DNA from: Kangiella geojedonensis
Lineage (GTDB): Bacteria; Pseudomonadota; Gammaproteobacteria; Enterobacterales; Kangiellaceae
Direction of reading: 5' to 3'
DNA: 64,000 nt
Assembly (NCBI RefSeq): GCF_000981765.1
Contig: NZ_CP010975.1
Coordinates: 310,001-374,000 of the forward strand
Shown: one piece after another, positions 8,725 to 18,114 of the stretch
Layout: each line of letters begins with the position of its first letter
How positions within the stretch are numbered: the stretch's first letter is position 1
The notes under the pieces: generated by a model
What the model saw: only the letters and a program-made list of their open reading frames with translations
What the model was told of the DNA's origin: nothing
Databases searched by the model: none
Translations under genes and position numbers: made by a program

Positions 8725-8886
8725 AACGAAAAATCAATAGCTTACAAGGAGCGCGGTGCTCAAAAAATGGACAGCGATTATATATTAGCTGGGGCTTTCA
8801 CGCAAAGAAAGACCGTCTAAAAAACAAAAAACTTGTAAGTTGGAAAGGAAGTTGAGATATTAAAATAAATAATAGGTTGGGGGTTT

Positions 8887-11019
8887 GTGCTGCATAAACT
8901 TCAAGGGGCTTTATCCAATAGACTAAATTGGCAATTTAGCGTTGCCTATGGTGTATTGGCTTTCCTTGTTAACTATTATGCTCTCATCCCGTTATACGGA
9001 AACTTAAGCATCCACTTGGGGCAAATAATCGTTTTGGTTTGCCTGATCACTCGAGGCGAGAAGCCAGCCTTAGTGACTCTGTTTATATCTTCTTTGGGCT
9101 TATACTTGTCGACAGGTAGCCTACCGTTAGTTGGTCTAAGCATAGCAGAATTACTAGTATTAATGGTTCTCTTTAGAAAAGGAGTGCTGTTGATTATAGC
9201 TGACATGATGTTTTGGGCTGTTTTAGGTATCCCGATCACCTTCACAACTCTATTGTTCGTATACGACATCAACTCAAGTGATTTTACTCAGGTCATATTG
9301 ATAAAGCAGGCGCTTAATGGCTTGCTTAGTGTTTCTTTGGCAACCATGCTTAGGGCCTTTATTCCTTATACCTGGTACTACTCACAAATTAGTGCCAACC
9401 CGCCAAAGTTATCCAAGCGTATTTTTGAACTGTGTTTAATCAGTATTGCGATTCCTTCTCTGATAGTAATGCTGGTATTAAGTGATAACTCTGCGGACAA
9501 GCTAGAGAAGCAATTACTTAATGAGCTGGATATTAGGGCTGAACATCTGCGTGAGCGAGCTGAAAACTATCAGTTGTTTCATAGGAAGGCAGTTGAGAGC
9601 CTGGCAGATACGCTTCAAAAGAACAGCAGTGGCGATAGCGAACATGAGCTGATGAGCCGATGGGTAGAGCGTTATCCAGGGTTTATCACCATGATTTTAA
9701 CGAATCACCAAGGTGTAGTGATTAATGGGGTCCCTAGTCAGTCTTTCGAGAAACTGTTGCAGAGGCCGCCGAGTGATAGAAAAGTAAACGATAGGGATTA
9801 CTTCAAAGTAGCTCGTGACAGTGGTCAGCCTTTTGTGTCCGATGTGTTCAGAGGGAGAGGGTTTGGGAATGACCCTATTATTGCTGTTAGTGTCCCTATA
9901 ATTAGAGATAACACATTTTATGGAATAGTTGAGGGCTCACTAAACTTACCAAAGTTTGAAACAATTGATAACCTTGGAGGTATGGACTCGTTGTTAGTGG
10001 TTGATTCCTCGGAGCAGGTTATCTATGGCTCCCATGATTTACAACTTGCACCATTAGACACCGTAACGATTGAGGAAAATTCCCAGTCATATTCGAATGC
10101 CATAAAGTCGTTAACTTTAAACAATGACAAGGTGTATAACTATAAAACCGTTGAGACGAGTAATGGCTGGCACATATACATATTAAGTCCTTTTGATGAG
10201 TTGCTCGTTGCTTACCGCAATAGTTTTTATGCGCTTTTAATAGGCATAATGGTGGTGTCCTTAATTGCATCACGAATTGCCCACAAGTTTTCACAACATA
10301 TTACTCGCCCTCTGGAACGATTGGTGACATATTTTTCTTCCAATAAAATTGTGCCAGCAAAGCCTGCGTCATATTTTTCGAGCCAAGAAATCGAGACTGT
10401 TAGGAGCCAACTACAACAAGCACAAAGAGTCATGATTGATTTTCAGGAGCAACTTAAAGCTAAAGTAGACAGTAAAACTGAAGAGCTCGTTGTTTTAAAT
10501 GCAGAGTTGGAAAAGCTTAGCTCTCATGACCCTTTAACCGGTCTTTTGAATCGCAGAGGGTTTGAGCAAGTGGTTGATACAGTTTTCCCTCTCGCGTGTC
10601 GCAATCAGTCGAATGTGACATTAGCCATTATGGATTTGGATCACTTTAAACATATTAATGACAAATTTGGGCACAACGCGGGAGATGCATGCTTGATTAC
10701 TGTTGCGCAGACAATCGAAGAGGTCTTACAGCGTGACAGTGACTACGTTGGAAGGTTTGGCGGAGAAGAGTTCGTAGCATTAATTATAGGCGAGAGTGTG
10801 GAGCAACATTCCCACCTCCTACAGTCAGTTAGGAGAATGATTGAAGAGCTAACGGTTGAATATGAAGGGGATGATATACAATTCACTATTAGTATTGGGG
10901 CCTATAGCCTTACTAATCAGTTTGATATGAATTATGACAAAATGCTGTGTACAGCCGATAAATTGCTCTATGAAAGTAAAGAAAGTGGAAGAAACCGAAT
11001 GACTCATAAGAGTCAATGA
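8887..11019 (+). CDS. Membrane diguanylate cyclase with MASE-like and Cache sensor regions
   Basis: A 710-residue inner-membrane enzyme making cyclic di-GMP from two GTP. The N-terminus carries several hydrophobic segments (about 1-170), a further TM near 180-200, and a periplasmic dCache-like domain (about 210-440) with the block RDYFKVARDSGQPFVSDVF. Another TM (about 445-465) and a HAMP/coiled-coil linker lead to a GGDEF domain. The active site reads GGEEF at residues 625-629 and an inhibitory I-site RDSD lies at 616-619, so the enzyme should be active and product-inhibited. It starts at GTG; upstream GGGGG is a close-spaced possible SD, so the start is less certain. It is transcribed alone. 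Confidence 0.93.
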   Translation: MLHKLQGALSNRLNWQFSVAYGVLAFLVNYYALIPLYGNLSIHLGQIIVLVCLITRGEKPALVTLFISSLGLYLSTGSLPLVGLSIAELLVLMVLFRKGVLLIIADMMFWAVLGIPITFTTLLFVYDINSSDFTQVILIKQALNGLLSVSLATMLRAFIPYTWYYSQISANPPKLSKRIFELCLISIAIPSLIVMLVLSDNSADKLEKQLLNELDIRAEHLRERAENYQLFHRKAVESLADTLQKNSSGDSEHELMSRWVERYPGFITMILTNHQGVVINGVPSQSFEKLLQRPPSDRKVNDRDYFKVARDSGQPFVSDVFRGRGFGNDPIIAVSVPIIRDNTFYGIVEGSLNLPKFETIDNLGGMDSLLVVDSSEQVIYGSHDLQLAPLDTVTIEENSQSYSNAIKSLTLNNDKVYNYKTVETSNGWHIYILSPFDELLVAYRNSFYALLIGIMVVSLIASRIAHKFSQHITRPLERLVTYFSSNKIVPAKPASYFSSQEIETVRSQLQQAQRVMIDFQEQLKAKVDSKTEELVVLNAELEKLSSHDPLTGLLNRRGFEQVVDTVFPLACRNQSNVTLAIMDLDHFKHINDKFGHNAGDACLITVAQTIEEVLQRDSDYVGRFGGEEFVALIIGESVEQHSHLLQSVRRMIEELTVEYEGDDIQFTISIGAYSLTNQFDMNYDKMLCTADKLLYESKESGRNRMTHKSQ

Positions 11020-11190
11020 CTGGAAGAGAAATCGATTCTTTATCGAGATTTTAGATTAGAAGCCGTTGTTAACTAATCAAACTCTATAGGTAACTAATTA
11101 TAAGCCAGACGCTTGTTCATTGCTCAATGAATAATGAATCGGTATAACTGACGAACCCGCAAGACATTCTAGAAAGGAGGCAAGAACCCC

Positions 11191-11889
11191 GTGACAAAAT
11201 TATTTCTATCAATATGTATTCTGTTCATAACAAACCTATCTGTGGCCAAGGAAACATTATTTGATCTACCTAAAATTGAAGAAAATGCCGAGACAAAAGC
11301 AGATGAATTATTTGAGAAAGAGCAGTTTGAAAAGTCTTTTAAGCTTTACCTATCACTAGCCAAGATAGGTGATAAATACGCTCAATATATGGTATCGCTA
11401 CAATACTTTCATGGTTTAGGTATTGAAAAAGACACACTAAAGGCCTATGGGTGGGCTAATTTAGCGAAAAGAAGTAAAACTAAAGAAATGAAAGATTATT
11501 ACCACCTCGTTAAATCCAGTATAGGAGAGAGTAATTTACTCAGAGCCGAAACCATTAAAGCGGAGCTATCTGAGCAATATAGCGACTTGGTCATAGCCAT
11601 GAGGTTGAAAAGGATGATCCGAAATACCATACCAAAATGTGGAGGCTCGCGTATAAGGGGCAACTGTAGCTTTATAAGGCATTATTGTGTTGATAATGGA
11701 AGTCAGCAAAGCTATGACCAATGTCTAAGAGAGGTTGCACTAAGAGATCCTAAAGTAATCCGTAACCTGAAGCATGACTTAGCTAAGACCGATGAATATA
11801 TTGAGTTTAAGTTAAAAACCGGAGGCTCTGTCACCGTAAAAGAGTTAGGGAGCCAAGAACAAGACAAGAGTCAAACTGAAGAAAAGTGA
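11191..11889 (+). CDS. Secreted Sel1-like repeat protein
   Basis: A 232-residue exported protein with a signal peptide (about residues 1-19, ending SVAK). One or two Sel1/TPR-like helical repeats lie near residues 45-95, including GDKYAQYMVSLQYFHGLG. The C-terminal segment has four or five Cys (CGGSRIRGNCSFIRHYC … C) that could form disulfides in the periplasm. The GTG start is strongly supported by an AAAGGAGG ribosome binding site 10 nt upstream. The gene is AT-rich compared with typA next to it. Sel1 repeats mediate protein-protein interaction; no specific function can be given. Confidence 0.75.
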   Translation: MTKLFLSICILFITNLSVAKETLFDLPKIEENAETKADELFEKEQFEKSFKLYLSLAKIGDKYAQYMVSLQYFHGLGIEKDTLKAYGWANLAKRSKTKEMKDYYHLVKSSIGESNLLRAETIKAELSEQYSDLVIAMRLKRMIRNTIPKCGGSRIRGNCSFIRHYCVDNGSQQSYDQCLREVALRDPKVIRNLKHDLAKTDEYIEFKLKTGGSVTVKELGSQEQDKSQTEEK

Positions 11890-11967
11890 TTATTTTCTGT
11901 GCGAATCAGCCTATCTAGTATAGAATGGCGCCAATTTTTTTGCGCATATAGATTTGCTGAGACATTT

Positions 11968-13788
11968 ATGATTGAGAAGTTACGTAATATCGCGATTATT
12001 GCTCACGTTGACCATGGTAAAACAACCTTGGTTGACAAGCTCTTAGAGCAGTCAGGAACGCTAGGAGAGCGTGCTGGCGAGCAAGAACGTGTTATGGACT
12101 CTAATGATTTAGAGAAAGAACGCGGCATTACCATTCTGGCTAAAAATACTGCCATTGAGTGGAAAGACTACCGAATTAACATCGTAGACACGCCTGGACA
12201 CGCCGATTTCGGTGGTGAGGTTGAGCGTGTTATGTCGATGGTTGACTCAGTATTGCTACTGGTCGACGCCCAAGAAGGCCCAATGCCTCAGACGCGCTTT
12301 GTGACTCAAAAAGCATTTGCGCAGGGCTTAAAGCCGATCCTTGTTATCAACAAAATTGACAAGCCTGGCGCACGCCCAGACTGGGTTATGGACCAAGTGT
12401 TTGATTTATTTGATAACTTAGGTGCTACTGACGAACAATTAGATTTTGACGTGGTTTATGCTTCTGCGTTGAATGGTTGGGCTAGCCAAGATGCTGAAGA
12501 GAAAGGCACTGACATGCAGCCGTTGTTCGAAACCATCGTTGAGAGTGTTTCGCCGCCTCCTGCAAACTCTGAGGGTGGTTTCCAAATGCAAATCTCGCAA
12601 CTGGATTACAACTCTTACGTGGGTGTTATCGGTGTTGGCCGAATCAAGCGTGGTCAAGTTAAAGTCAATCAGCAAGTCACTATCGTGTCAGCTGACGGAA
12701 CGAAGCGTAATGGTAAAGTTGGTCAAGTATTAGGCTACATGGGCTTAGACCGCCATGAAGTTAAAGAAGCGGATGCTGGCGATATTATTGCAATTTCAGG
12801 TCTAGGTGATCTGAAAATTTCGGACACTATTTGTGATCCTAACGTGATCGAAGCTTTGCCAGCACTATCGGTTGATGAGCCAACAGTGACCATGACGTTC
12901 CAAGTCAACACGTCACCGTTTGCGGGTAAAGAGGGTAAATTTGTAACGTCGCGCAATATTCTTGAGCGTTTACAGCAGGAATTGGTTCACAACGTAGCGT
13001 TGCGCGTTGAAGAAACCAATGATCCGGACAAGTTCCGAGTATCAGGTCGTGGTGAGCTACACCTAGGCATCCTCATTGAAAATATGCGTCGTGAAGGCTA
13101 CGAGTTAGCAGTGTCACGCCCAGAAGTTATTATCCATGAGGTTGATGGTAAGCTTGAAGAGCCTTTCGAAACGGTCACTATTGACGTTCAAGAAGAGCAC
13201 CAAGGTAGTGTGATGGAGCGCTTGGGCGAGCGTAAAGCTGAGATGACGAATATGTCACCAGACGGTAAAGGCCGGGTTCGATTGGACTTTATAATGCCAA
13301 GCCGTGGCTTAATTGGCTTCCAAACTGAGTTTTTAACGCTTACCTCTGGTAGCGGCTTGATGTACCACACGTTTGATCATTATGGTCCATTCAAAGGTGG
13401 TGAGATTGGTCAACGCTCTAACGGCGTACTGATTGCAAACTCACAGGGTAAGGCACTGACCAATGCGTTATTCAACCTTCAAGAGCGTGGTCGTTTGTTT
13501 ACTAAGCACGGTGATGAAGTGTATGAAGGGCAGATTGTGGGTATCCACAGCCGCTCTAACGACTTAACCGTGAACTGCCTTAAAGGTAAGCAGCTAACGA
13601 ACGTCCGTGCCTCGGGTACTGATGAGTCGCAGGTTTTGACGCCACCAGTCAAGTTAACGCTTGAGCAAGCGCTTGAATTCATTAACGACGATGAGTTGGT
13701 GGAAGTGACGCCACAGAGTCTTCGCTTACGTAAAAAGCACTTGACGGAAAATGAGCGCAAACGTGCTGCTCGTCCGCCAAAAAACTAA
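11968..13788 (+). CDS. typA: Ribosome-associated GTPase TypA/BipA
   Basis: A 606-residue translational GTPase of the EF-G family that helps 50S assembly, especially in cold or stress. The G1 motif [10 protein letters not shown] begins at residue 12. It is followed by the switch I region (ERGITILAK), G3 ([10 protein letters not shown]), G4 ([10 protein letters not shown]), domains II, III and V, and the BipA-specific C-terminal domain. I start at the ATG giving [17 protein letters not shown], the family's standard N-terminus; an upstream GTG would add 23 unsupported residues. The gene ends with a good terminator, so it is monocistronic. Confidence 0.97.
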   Translation: MIEKLRNIAIIAHVDHGKTTLVDKLLEQSGTLGERAGEQERVMDSNDLEKERGITILAKNTAIEWKDYRINIVDTPGHADFGGEVERVMSMVDSVLLLVDAQEGPMPQTRFVTQKAFAQGLKPILVINKIDKPGARPDWVMDQVFDLFDNLGATDEQLDFDVVYASALNGWASQDAEEKGTDMQPLFETIVESVSPPPANSEGGFQMQISQLDYNSYVGVIGVGRIKRGQVKVNQQVTIVSADGTKRNGKVGQVLGYMGLDRHEVKEADAGDIIAISGLGDLKISDTICDPNVIEALPALSVDEPTVTMTFQVNTSPFAGKEGKFVTSRNILERLQQELVHNVALRVEETNDPDKFRVSGRGELHLGILIENMRREGYELAVSRPEVIIHEVDGKLEEPFETVTIDVQEEHQGSVMERLGERKAEMTNMSPDGKGRVRLDFIMPSRGLIGFQTEFLTLTSGSGLMYHTFDHYGPFKGGEIGQRSNGVLIANSQGKALTNALFNLQERGRLFTKHGDEVYEGQIVGIHSRSNDLTVNCLKGKQLTNVRASGTDESQVLTPPVKLTLEQALEFINDDELVEVTPQSLRLRKKHLTENERKRAARPPKN

Positions 13789-13803
13789 GTTGATGTTCTC
13801 TAT

Positions 13804-13833
13804 AAAGCCGCTACTCTGTCAGCGGCTTTTTTT
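13804..13833 (+). terminator. Intrinsic terminator after typA
   Basis: AAAGCCGCT (13804-13812) pairs with AGCGGCTTT (13821-13829) around an 8-nt loop, followed by a T run. Confidence 0.9.
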
Positions 13834-13898
13834 ATGCTGAAAGTTTTTTCGGCTATGCTATAGTTGGGACAAAACAAATGATAAGGGTAGGTTTATAC

Positions 13899-14264
13899 AT
13901 GCTTAAGGCAATAGCTTATTTTTCAGCAGTCGCGAGTATCTCACTCGCTGCGGGCTGTAGCACCAACGGTGGTAAGGGAGCACTAAAAACCATTAGTACG
14001 CTGTTGGGCGGCCAACATGACCAATCAGTCTTTAAAGATACTACCGTGAAAGAAGCCTTGGAGTATGAATACCGTGTCTGCTTAGGTGATTATGAAGGCC
14101 AGCAAGATAAAATGCAGGAGTGCGTTCAAGAAGCCTACGCCAAAGTTGTTGAAGAGAAAGGGATTGGCGAACGTCCTACCGATGGCGAAGTAATTATTAA
14201 AGATGTGAGTGACGACGAAGTTATTAATGATGACTCGAACGAAGATGACGCTGACGACAATTAA
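13899..14264 (+). CDS. Small predicted lipoprotein
   Basis: About 121 residues with a lipoprotein signal peptide and lipobox LAAGC near residues 14-18, so it should be lipidated and membrane-anchored. The mature part has a Cys pair (C…C around an [11 protein letters not shown] / MQECVQEAY segment) that may form a disulfide, and a very acidic C-terminal tail rich in Asp, Glu and Asn. I prefer the ATG at 13899, which has an AAGGGTAGG ribosome binding site; an upstream in-frame ATG at 13878 would add seven residues. It sits 2 bp before dtd and is probably co-transcribed with it. I do not recognise the family. Confidence 0.7.
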   Translation: MLKAIAYFSAVASISLAAGCSTNGGKGALKTISTLLGGQHDQSVFKDTTVKEALEYEYRVCLGDYEGQQDKMQECVQEAYAKVVEEKGIGERPTDGEVIIKDVSDDEVINDDSNEDDADDN

Positions 14265-14266
14265 TT

Positions 14267-14704
14267 ATGATTGCTCTAATTCAACGGGTCACTGAAGCAA
14301 AGGTTGTTGTCGACGGAAATACCATCGGTGCTATTGAGCAGGGGCTGATGGCTCTGATTGGTGTAGAGAAAGATGATGACCAAGCAACTGCGAACAAGCT
14401 ATTAAAGAAACTACTGGGCTATCGAGTATTTTCTGACGAAGACGATAAAATGAACTTATCATTAGAAGCGGTCAGTGGTGGTTTGTTGCTAGTGCCGCAG
14501 TTTACTCTCGCCGCTAATACTAAAAGCGGTATGCGCCCCAGCTTTTCAAGCGCAGCGCCTCCAGCAAAAGGGCAGGAGCTGTTTGATTATCTTGTCACGA
14601 AAGCAAAAAGCGCTTACTCGATTGTTGAAACAGGTGAGTTTGGTGCGGATATGAAGGTCCACCTGATAAACGATGGACCTGTTACCTTTAACTTACAGGT
14701 TTAG
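14267..14704 (+). CDS. dtd: D-aminoacyl-tRNA deacylase
   Basis: A 145-residue cytosolic homodimeric enzyme that hydrolyses D-aminoacyl-tRNA, preventing D-amino acids entering protein. The family motifs are clear: GVEKDDD near residue 33, a QFTLAANT active-site block at 78-85, GMRPSF, and the C-terminal NDGPVTF carrying the cross-subunit Gly-Pro. The residue before QFT is Pro (PQFT) where E. coli has Ser (SQFT). Length is standard. It lies immediately after the small lipoprotein gene. Confidence 0.96.
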   Translation: MIALIQRVTEAKVVVDGNTIGAIEQGLMALIGVEKDDDQATANKLLKKLLGYRVFSDEDDKMNLSLEAVSGGLLLVPQFTLAANTKSGMRPSFSSAAPPAKGQELFDYLVTKAKSAYSIVETGEFGADMKVHLINDGPVTFNLQV

Positions 14705-14705
14705 A

Positions 14706-15257
14706 TTACTCGGTGGTGTACTCAAGCCCTTCTGGCTTCGAGTCTTCAATTAAAGATTTCAATTGTTCAAGGTTATGCTGATGACCTTGATCAATGGTTG
14801 AGCTTAATAGAAACAGTAGGGAGTTTTGGACGATCCCGCGCCCCGTGTAATCCAAGCGCAAATCAATCTTGGTGGTGCCATTCCCAGTATCCGTAAAAGT
14901 GGTTTTGCTAGTACCTTCAAGCCATTGGTTCTCGTAATTGTAGCTAATCAACTCGTTGGGTTTAAATTGAGCTAAGGTTTGATTAATCGTTGTAATCTCA
15001 CCAGACCCTGTGGTGAATTTAAGACGATGTTTATTACCCAGCTCATTCATCTGACCTTCGAGCTGTTCAAAACCTTGGTAATTGGTCATCCAGTGCTTGT
15101 AGAGTAACGGGTTGTTATAAACCGCAAATACTTGATGCTGAGGCGCTTCGATTTCAATGCTGGCTTTGCTTTGGTAGTCAGTCTTGAAGATGCCGATAGC
15201 AACCAAAGTTAATAAAATAACGCCGATAACAATAAAAAAATATTTCACGAATTTCAT
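14706..15257 (-). CDS. Membrane-anchored SRPBCC (START-like) domain protein
   Basis: A 183-residue protein with one N-terminal TM helix (about residues 5-24) followed by a polyketide-cyclase/START-like domain. The typical first strand reads KASIEIEAPQHQVFAVYNNPLLYKHWM, with later strands around SYNYENQWLEGTSKTTFTDTG and a long C-terminal helix. Members bind hydrophobic ligands, but the ligand is unknown. It converges with dtd (one base between the two stops) and lies upstream-to-downstream of the MFS-acyltransferase gene's 3' end on the same strand. Confidence 0.72.
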   Translation of the reverse strand: MKFVKYFFIVIGVILLTLVAIGIFKTDYQSKASIEIEAPQHQVFAVYNNPLLYKHWMTNYQGFEQLEGQMNELGNKHRLKFTTGSGEITTINQTLAQFKPNELISYNYENQWLEGTSKTTFTDTGNGTTKIDLRLDYTGRGIVQNSLLFLLSSTIDQGHQHNLEQLKSLIEDSKPEGLEYTTE

Positions 15258-15303
15258 AGGTTTCTCTTAAAAATAGTCTTCAATAATTTACTTCAATGGC
15301 TGG

Positions 15304-17184
15304 CTAAGGCTTATCGTCCCTTAGCTCTTTTACCACAGTATACAAGTGTTCTCTGTTTGCTTCATCTGGTGATATTGGCTCAGCGACCACTAATGTAACT
15401 TTTGTGCGCAGACGCTTAAGGCGATCAATAAACTTATTTACTTTCTTGCGGCTGAATAAACTATGCCACAACCCTTGAAGCGCCATAGGGACGACTGGAA
15501 CGGGTGTCTTTTCAATGATGCGTTCGATGCCGGATTTGAATTCGTTCATATCACCATCTGAAGTCAGCTTGCCCTCGGGGAAAATACAGACTACTTCGCC
15601 TTGATCCAGCGCTTCAGCAATGCTGTACATGGCTTCATTCAGCAACTCAGGATCTTCTTTATGTCCTGCAATAGGAATCGCTTTTGCCGTTCTGAAAATA
15701 AAGCTAAGCACAGGGACTTTGAAAATTTTATGGTACATCACGAAACGAATAGGGCGTCTGACAGTGCCTCCTATAATCAAGGCATCAACATAACTGACAT
15801 GATTGCAAACCACCACGCAGGCACCTTCCTCAGGAACGTTCTCTAGACCAGTTTTTTTGACGCGATAGATGGTGTTGATCAGAATCCAAATTAAGAAGCG
15901 CATCAAAAATTCAGGAATGAGACTGAATATATAAATCGCGACAACCGCGTTTAGAATCGCAGTCAACATAAAGAACTGCGGAATAGTCATGCCGTTGCCA
16001 AGGCAAACAGCCGCTAAAGCAGCAGCGATTACCATAAAGAACGCATTGAGAATATTGTTGCCTGCAATAACGCGTGAGAGGTGCGATTTATCACAACGCT
16101 CTTGAACTAGCGCGTAGAGAGGCACAATGTAAAAGCCACCAAAGATACCGACAAAGGCACAGTTTAGAAGCGTTCTAACCGCGCCATCTTGGCTAAGAAA
16201 AGCTGATGGCCCTAACTCGCCAATATAGCTACTGGTAGGATTGGCAAAGTAAATATCCAAGGCAAACCATGTCATACCAATCGCGCCGAAAGGCACTAAC
16301 CCCAGCTCCACTTTTCGCCCTGATAAAAATTCACACAGGGCTGAGCCCACGCCAATTCCTACCGAAAACGTCGCTAAAATCATGGTCGCAACATTTTCAT
16401 TACCGTTTAGGCTAACTTTTGTAAAGTTAGGGATTTGCGTAAGAAACACAGCACCATAGAACCAAAACCAAGAGATGCCCAAAATCGATAAGAAGACTAC
16501 TCGATTGGCTCGTGCGTACTGAAAGGTTCGCCATGTTTCGGTAATGGGGTTCCAGTTGATTTTTAAATAAGGTTGGGCGGAAGGGGTTTCTGGAATTCGT
16601 CGACTGGCTAAGTAGCCGCAAGCAGAAACCACCAACAATAAAACACTCAGTATCCGAACGCCAAGCTCATCAAAACCAATAAGAACACCGCCAATCACTG
16701 TACCAATAATAATTGAGAGGAAGGTTCCCATCTCGACCAAACCATTACCGCCCAGTAATTCTTTGTCCGATAAGTGCTGTGGCAAGATACTGTATTTGAT
16801 AGGCCCAAACAAACTCGACTGAAACCCCATTAGGAACAGAATACCAAGTAAAAACCAAATATTATTGAGAAAGAAACCGAGAACGGCTAGCGCCATGATC
16901 ACTATTTCCAGCACTTTGATTTTTCGAATAAGTGCCGACTTTTCATACTTTTCCGCAATCTGACCTGCGGTAGCGGAAAACAAAAAGAAGGGAATTATAA
17001 AAAGGCCAGCCGCAATATTGTTAAGCAAGTCGGAGTTTAAACCAAGCTCATCGCCAGCCCTAAAAGCAATAAAAATCAATAAAGCACTTTTGAAGATATT
17101 ATCATTAAGCGCGCCAAGGGCTTGCGTAATAAAAAACGATGAAAAGAATTTTTGTTTAAATAATGAAAATTGGTTTTGTGCCAT
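15304..17184 (-). CDS. LplT-like MFS lysophospholipid transporter fused to PlsC acyltransferase
   Basis: A 626-residue inner-membrane fusion protein. Residues about 1-420 form an MFS domain of the LplT type (FFITQALGALNDNIFKSALL at the start), which flips lysophospholipids inward. Residues about 440-626 form a glycerophospholipid acyltransferase with the HX4D motif NHVSYVD (His 462, Asp 467) and the FPEG motif at 535-538. In E. coli these jobs are divided between LplT and Aas, and Aas also carries an acyl-ACP synthetase domain that is absent here. The likely role is re-acylation of lysophospholipids in membrane repair, using acyl donors supplied by another enzyme. The gene ends 46 bp before the SRPBCC gene on the same strand. 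Confidence 0.88.
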   Translation of the reverse strand: MAQNQFSLFKQKFFSSFFITQALGALNDNIFKSALLIFIAFRAGDELGLNSDLLNNIAAGLFIIPFFLFSATAGQIAEKYEKSALIRKIKVLEIVIMALAVLGFFLNNIWFLLGILFLMGFQSSLFGPIKYSILPQHLSDKELLGGNGLVEMGTFLSIIIGTVIGGVLIGFDELGVRILSVLLLVVSACGYLASRRIPETPSAQPYLKINWNPITETWRTFQYARANRVVFLSILGISWFWFYGAVFLTQIPNFTKVSLNGNENVATMILATFSVGIGVGSALCEFLSGRKVELGLVPFGAIGMTWFALDIYFANPTSSYIGELGPSAFLSQDGAVRTLLNCAFVGIFGGFYIVPLYALVQERCDKSHLSRVIAGNNILNAFFMVIAAALAAVCLGNGMTIPQFFMLTAILNAVVAIYIFSLIPEFLMRFLIWILINTIYRVKKTGLENVPEEGACVVVCNHVSYVDALIIGGTVRRPIRFVMYHKIFKVPVLSFIFRTAKAIPIAGHKEDPELLNEAMYSIAEALDQGEVVCIFPEGKLTSDGDMNEFKSGIERIIEKTPVPVVPMALQGLWHSLFSRKKVNKFIDRLKRLRTKVTLVVAEPISPDEANREHLYTVVKELRDDKP

Positions 17185-17200
17185 TGGTCGATTCCTTGGC

Positions 17201-18007
17201 TTATTGTTGTATCGGCAAGTTAAAAAAGCTCACCGTGTTGTTAAAGCAGTTTTGGGATAACTCTGATAACGGCTGTTGGCGGCAGTCTGCAATTTTGTGT
17301 GCAACATGCGGTAATAAGCACGGTTCGTTACGATTACTTTTAAGTTGCGCCTTCTGCTCTTTGTTTAAATCTCTTGGCGTTAAAAACGGCGCATCAGTTT
17401 CTATCATCAGCTTGTCATCGGGAATTAAATGCACCATTTGCGCTAAGTCTTGCCCACGACGCTCGTCGCAAATCCAGCCAGTAATACCAATATAAATTCC
17501 CATATCGATATATTGTTCGAGGCTTTCCTGACTACCAGTAAAGCAATGAATCACCGCTTTGGGAAGTTTAGACTGATACTGTTGAAGTAGCTTAATCATG
17601 GCTTCGCCAGCATCTCGTTCATGCAAAAACAAAGGTTTCTGAATGTCACAAGCGAGTTGTAACTGCTGCTCAAAAACCGCGAGCTGAGTGTCTTGGGGCG
17701 AAAAGTTACGATTAAAGTCTAAGCCACATTCGCCAACGGCAACCACTTTATCCTGTTGCAGCAGCTTCCTTAGCAGTGACAAATCCTCATCCTTAAAGTC
17801 TTTAGCATCATGCGGATGACAGCCTGCGGTGGAGAATAAGTCAGGGAACTGCCCAGCTAAAGCAAAAGCCTGCTGACTCTCCGCAGAAGTTGTTCCTGTA
17901 ATGATTTGTGCTGTGACACGGTGATCGCGTGCTTTTTTAATGACTTGTTCGTAGTCGTCATTAAAGCGGTTATTGGTAAGGTTAACGCCGATATCAATAA
18001 ATGACAT
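17201..18007 (-). CDS. tatD: TatD family metal-dependent 3'-5' nuclease
   Basis: A 268-residue cytosolic TIM-barrel hydrolase. It closely follows TatD proper rather than YcfH/YjjV paralogues: FIDIGVNLTNNRF at the start, STAGCHPHDAKDF, VAVGECGLDFNRNFS, HCFTGS, YIGITGWICDERRG, and the metal ligand block IETDAPFLTPRDL followed by SNRNEPCLLPH. TatD acts as a 3'-5' exonuclease on single-stranded DNA/RNA and has been linked to oxidative DNA damage repair. It lies 16 bp upstream of the LplT-PlsC gene on the same strand and likely shares its transcript. Confidence 0.93.
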   Translation of the reverse strand: MSFIDIGVNLTNNRFNDDYEQVIKKARDHRVTAQIITGTTSAESQQAFALAGQFPDLFSTAGCHPHDAKDFKDEDLSLLRKLLQQDKVVAVGECGLDFNRNFSPQDTQLAVFEQQLQLACDIQKPLFLHERDAGEAMIKLLQQYQSKLPKAVIHCFTGSQESLEQYIDMGIYIGITGWICDERRGQDLAQMVHLIPDDKLMIETDAPFLTPRDLNKEQKAQLKSNRNEPCLLPHVAHKIADCRQQPLSELSQNCFNNTVSFFNLPIQQ

Positions 18008-18114
18008 AAATTTGTAGTTTTTGCTTGTAGACTTGTGATTTTGCTTCCTTGTTATAAACTATTTTGACGAGAAATGATACTTGCTACCAGATACCAATTA
18101 TTACAGGGAACCCT

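Noticed and set aside
11116-11131. Short palindrome TTCATTG-CT-CAATGAA upstream of the Sel1 gene
   Set aside because: Only 7-bp arms in AT-rich DNA and no promoter nearby that would give it a role; likely chance.
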